Shown here: one piece after another, positions 61,950-64,000 of the stretch
Layout: each line of letters starts with the position of its first letter
Numbering within the stretch: the stretch's first letter is position 1
Source of the DNA: an uncultured Desulfosarcina sp.
GTDB taxonomy: Bacteria > Desulfobacterota > Desulfobacteria > Desulfobacterales > Desulfosarcinaceae
Direction of reading: 5' to 3'
Assembly: GCF_963668215.1 (NCBI RefSeq)
Contig: NZ_OY764190.1
Coordinates: 2,480,001 to 2,544,000 of the forward strand
DNA length: 64,000 bases
The notes under the pieces: generated by a model
What the model was told of the DNA's origin: nothing
Seen by the model: the letters and a program-made list of their open reading frames with translations, nothing else
Databases searched by the model: none
Translations under genes and position numbers: made by a program

Positions 61950-64000
61950 ATGCCATCCGTTTTAATAACGAAGATGCCCCCATCGCCAGTATCCTGAGTT
62001 TTGCACCGTTGCTCCGCCATGTCGAAAAGCTTACCCGGGAGGGTGTCTCGGCTTGCAGGGGGCTTTCTCCTGAGCTGACCGCCATGCTTGAAAAGGTTCC
62101 GGATTTCATGGGTCCCATCCTGGACCATTCCCTGCTGGCCCGGCATCCCCGCCTGCTGGAAGCTCTTATGGATCTGGTTTTTCCACCCCTGTATCGCGAA
62201 CGTGAAATCGCCTGTGCCATGATGCCGTTCTCGGGCCGGCCGTTTTTTGCCAGCCCCCGTTTCAAGGCCCTGTTTATGGACGACGATGGACGGCTCAAGG
62301 GGCAATTGACCATGGATCCCGAGCAGTTGGAACAGGGTAAGCGGATTACCTCCTATCTTTCCATCCTCGAAAAATTTTACGGGATTCATGAGGAGTTGCG
62401 TTCCCCGATTATCCGGCTGATCGAAGATCCGGAAAGCGGATTGGAGCGATACTATAACATTCAGCTCGATTTTCGATTCCTGGATGTCAAGGCGCACAAA
62501 ACGCCCGAACCGCTGTCGCCTGAAACGCTGTCATCCATTCGCCAGAACCTGAACGATGCAGACCGGCTCATGGAACTGATCCATCCGGACAATTTCGAAC
62601 TGCACGGATTTATCGTTCACAGAGCCGTGGATGTGACGGCCACCAGCATCGTCTCGGAACTGGAACGCGATCTCATCGACCGGTCGGCGATGATCTCCGA
62701 ACAAGGATTCGCCCGGATCCAGAACCTGCTGCGCTCCCTGTTTCGCAAAAAGGATCTGATCGCCGGAATTTCGGCCCAACGGGGCGATCAGGTGTTGTTG
62801 ATCAATACCGGATCGACCATGGTCGATCACTGCATTTTTCAAAGCAGCCGCCATCTTCCCCTGTCGATGTTTGCGGGAACGCCCTGGGAAGAATCGGTAA
62901 AAGAGCGGCGTATCGTGCTGGTGCGGAATGTGGCCGATCATTTTCAAGACCGGCCCGACGGTCGCAAACTTTTTCCTCCCGAAGCCCGCTCGATGATGAT
63001 CGCTCCGTTGATTTACCAGGACGAGGTCATCGGCGATCTCGCCGTAAGCGACCCGGCGATCGATGCGTTCAGTGCCCTGGATACCTTTCAGATGGCTCAG
63101 CTTCAGCCGTTGTTTGCCGTGGCCATCAAAAAGGCGCTGAACGATTTCGAGCTGCAGGTGCAGGGCATTATCAAAGAGAAATGCACCGCCATTCATCCTT
63201 CCGTGGAGTGGCGTTTTCGCAAGGCCGCCTATCGCCATCTGGACAACTTGCACGAAGGGCTTGACACGGAGATCGAGCCCATCGTGTTCAAAGACGTATA
63301 CGCCCTTTTTGGCGTGAGCGACGTCCGCGGTTCGGCCGACCAGCGCAACCGGGCCACCCGGGAGGATTTAGAAGAAAATCTGACCCTGGCGCAGGATGTG
63401 ATCCGTGCCGCGGCCCGGACCGGTAAATTGATGATTCTGGATGAACTGGCTATGCGCATCGCGCTGCAAATTGACAACGTCCGTCAGGGTGTATCTTCCA
63501 ATGACGAAATCCGGACAAGAAATCTGATCCGGGGAGAAGTCGAACCCCAGCTGCCCCATTTGAAACGATTGGGCGGCGATGTGGGCACCGCTATCGACCG
63601 CTATAAAAGCGCCCTGGACCGGCAGACCGGCGAGGTGCACCGGCGTCGCAGAGATCTCGACGACAGTATGACCCGGCTCAACAACCGGTTGACCGGCTAC
63701 CTCGATGCCGAGAACGCTAAAATGCAGGCCGTTTTCGCGCACTATTTCGAAAAGCATCGCACCGACGGTGTGGACTACCTGATCTATGTGGGGCAGAGCC
63801 TGGTAGAAGATGGCGGCTTCAGCGATTTGTACCTCAAGGATCTTCGCCTCTGGCAGATCCGTCTGGCCGCCGGCATGGCCTGGCATACCCATCAGCTCAA
63901 GTCCACCCTGCCGGTCCCCCTTGAAACGGCCCATTTGATTCTGATTCAGAACACCCCCACTTCCATCCGATTCCGTTACGACGAAAAGCGTTTCGATGTG
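61946..64000 (+). CDS. GAF-domain sensory protein, partial
   Basis: An open frame of 685 codons runs off the right edge. It starts with GTG at 61946, overlapping the cyclase TGA; GGAGGCCCGCC lies upstream. Residues about 250-400 resemble a GAF domain (DLIAGISAQRGDQVLLINTGST, SMMIAPLIYQDEVIGDLAVSD). The rest, including a helical, charged segment (TGEVHRRRRDLDDSMTRLNNR), is not recognised. No catalytic domain is visible yet. Translational coupling suggests it senses a signal for the adenylate cyclase. Confidence 0.75.
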   Translation, partial: MNAIRFNNEDAPIASILSFAPLLRHVEKLTREGVSACRGLSPELTAMLEKVPDFMGPILDHSLLARHPRLLEALMDLVFPPLYREREIACAMMPFSGRPFFASPRFKALFMDDDGRLKGQLTMDPEQLEQGKRITSYLSILEKFYGIHEELRSPIIRLIEDPESGLERYYNIQLDFRFLDVKAHKTPEPLSPETLSSIRQNLNDADRLMELIHPDNFELHGFIVHRAVDVTATSIVSELERDLIDRSAMISEQGFARIQNLLRSLFRKKDLIAGISAQRGDQVLLINTGSTMVDHCIFQSSRHLPLSMFAGTPWEESVKERRIVLVRNVADHFQDRPDGRKLFPPEARSMMIAPLIYQDEVIGDLAVSDPAIDAFSALDTFQMAQLQPLFAVAIKKALNDFELQVQGIIKEKCTAIHPSVEWRFRKAAYRHLDNLHEGLDTEIEPIVFKDVYALFGVSDVRGSADQRNRATREDLEENLTLAQDVIRAAARTGKLMILDELAMRIALQIDNVRQGVSSNDEIRTRNLIRGEVEPQLPHLKRLGGDVGTAIDRYKSALDRQTGEVHRRRRDLDDSMTRLNNRLTGYLDAENAKMQAVFAHYFEKHRTDGVDYLIYVGQSLVEDGGFSDLYLKDLRLWQIRLAAGMAWHTHQLKSTLPVPLETAHLILIQNTPTSIRFRYDEKRFDV

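Noticed and set aside
62531..63934. Two minus-strand frames of 240 and 188 codons at the right end
   Set aside because: The plus strand carries one uninterrupted 685-codon frame with a coupled start and a GAF-like segment, which explains the region better.

Overview
This 64 kb window looks like a chromosomal segment of a Gram-negative anaerobic bacterium of the Desulfobacterota, most likely Desulfobacteraceae/Desulfosarcinaceae. That is inferred from gene style: an acyl-CoA dehydrogenase beside a short-chain reductase, ADP-forming acyl-CoA synthetase subunits, rubrerythrin/rhodanese genes, DUF3786, TRL-type lipoproteins, a GatB route to Gln-tRNA and many hairpin repeats. No rRNA, CRISPR array or complete insertion sequence was found. 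One tRNA is present.

Layout. 1-6.6 kb: fatty-acid/acyl-CoA oxidation genes (minus strand), rpmF, then divergent gltX followed by tRNA-Gln(CTG), a lipoprotein and a DUF4143 ATPase. 6.6-15 kb is repeat-rich: a porin with a structured leader and a UUCG terminator, directly followed by a 613-nt ORF-less group IIC intron; a TolB/FG-GAP protein; a broken four-helix-bundle gene; a VapBC module; a 159-bp IS66-type MITE with a perfect 8-bp target duplication; and gatB. 15-20.5 kb: a two-gene sodium:solute symporter operon, a YIP1-like membrane protein, a GAF/HD-GYP protein and an enoyl-CoA hydratase homologue without its catalytic glutamates. Seven copies of an AT-rich repeat of about 150 bp lie between 4 and 20 kb and none further on.

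20.6-30 kb is a same-strand run of lipid-related genes: ABM protein, hotdog thioesterase, a FakA-FakB (DAK2-DegV) fusion, two TRL-like lipoproteins, glycosyltransferase, LpxL-type acyltransferase, acyl carrier protein, ketoacyl synthase, PlsC-type acyltransferase and a B12-binding radical SAM enzyme. This could be a small pathway for an acylated envelope lipid or polyketide-like product. 30-43.5 kb: dnaK, a PEBP-like lipoprotein, a second DUF4143 ATPase, a Fur-family gene divergent from chrA, a MarR regulator with split acyl-CoA synthetase genes, rhodanese-rubrerythrin and rubrerythrin genes, DUF3786 and small conserved proteins, and an alpha/beta hydrolase next to a hairpin MITE. 43.5-49 kb: a complete 2-oxoglutarate dehydrogenase operon (sucA-sucB-lpd), followed by an M20 peptidase.

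50.3-60.4 kb holds the best candidate for an undescribed system. A minus-strand operon (a GNAT protein with an unrecognised N-terminal domain, a RimK-like ATP-grasp ligase, and a QueC-like PP-loop ATPase with a Zn-type cysteine cluster) diverges from a plus-strand operon (a GshB-like ATP-grasp ligase translationally coupled to a five-gene peptide ABC transporter). Two peptide ligases, an acetyltransferase, an amide/adenylation-type enzyme and a peptide transporter around one divergent promoter suggest synthesis and transport of a small modified peptide. The window ends with a class III adenylate cyclase coupled to a GAF protein that runs off the right edge.
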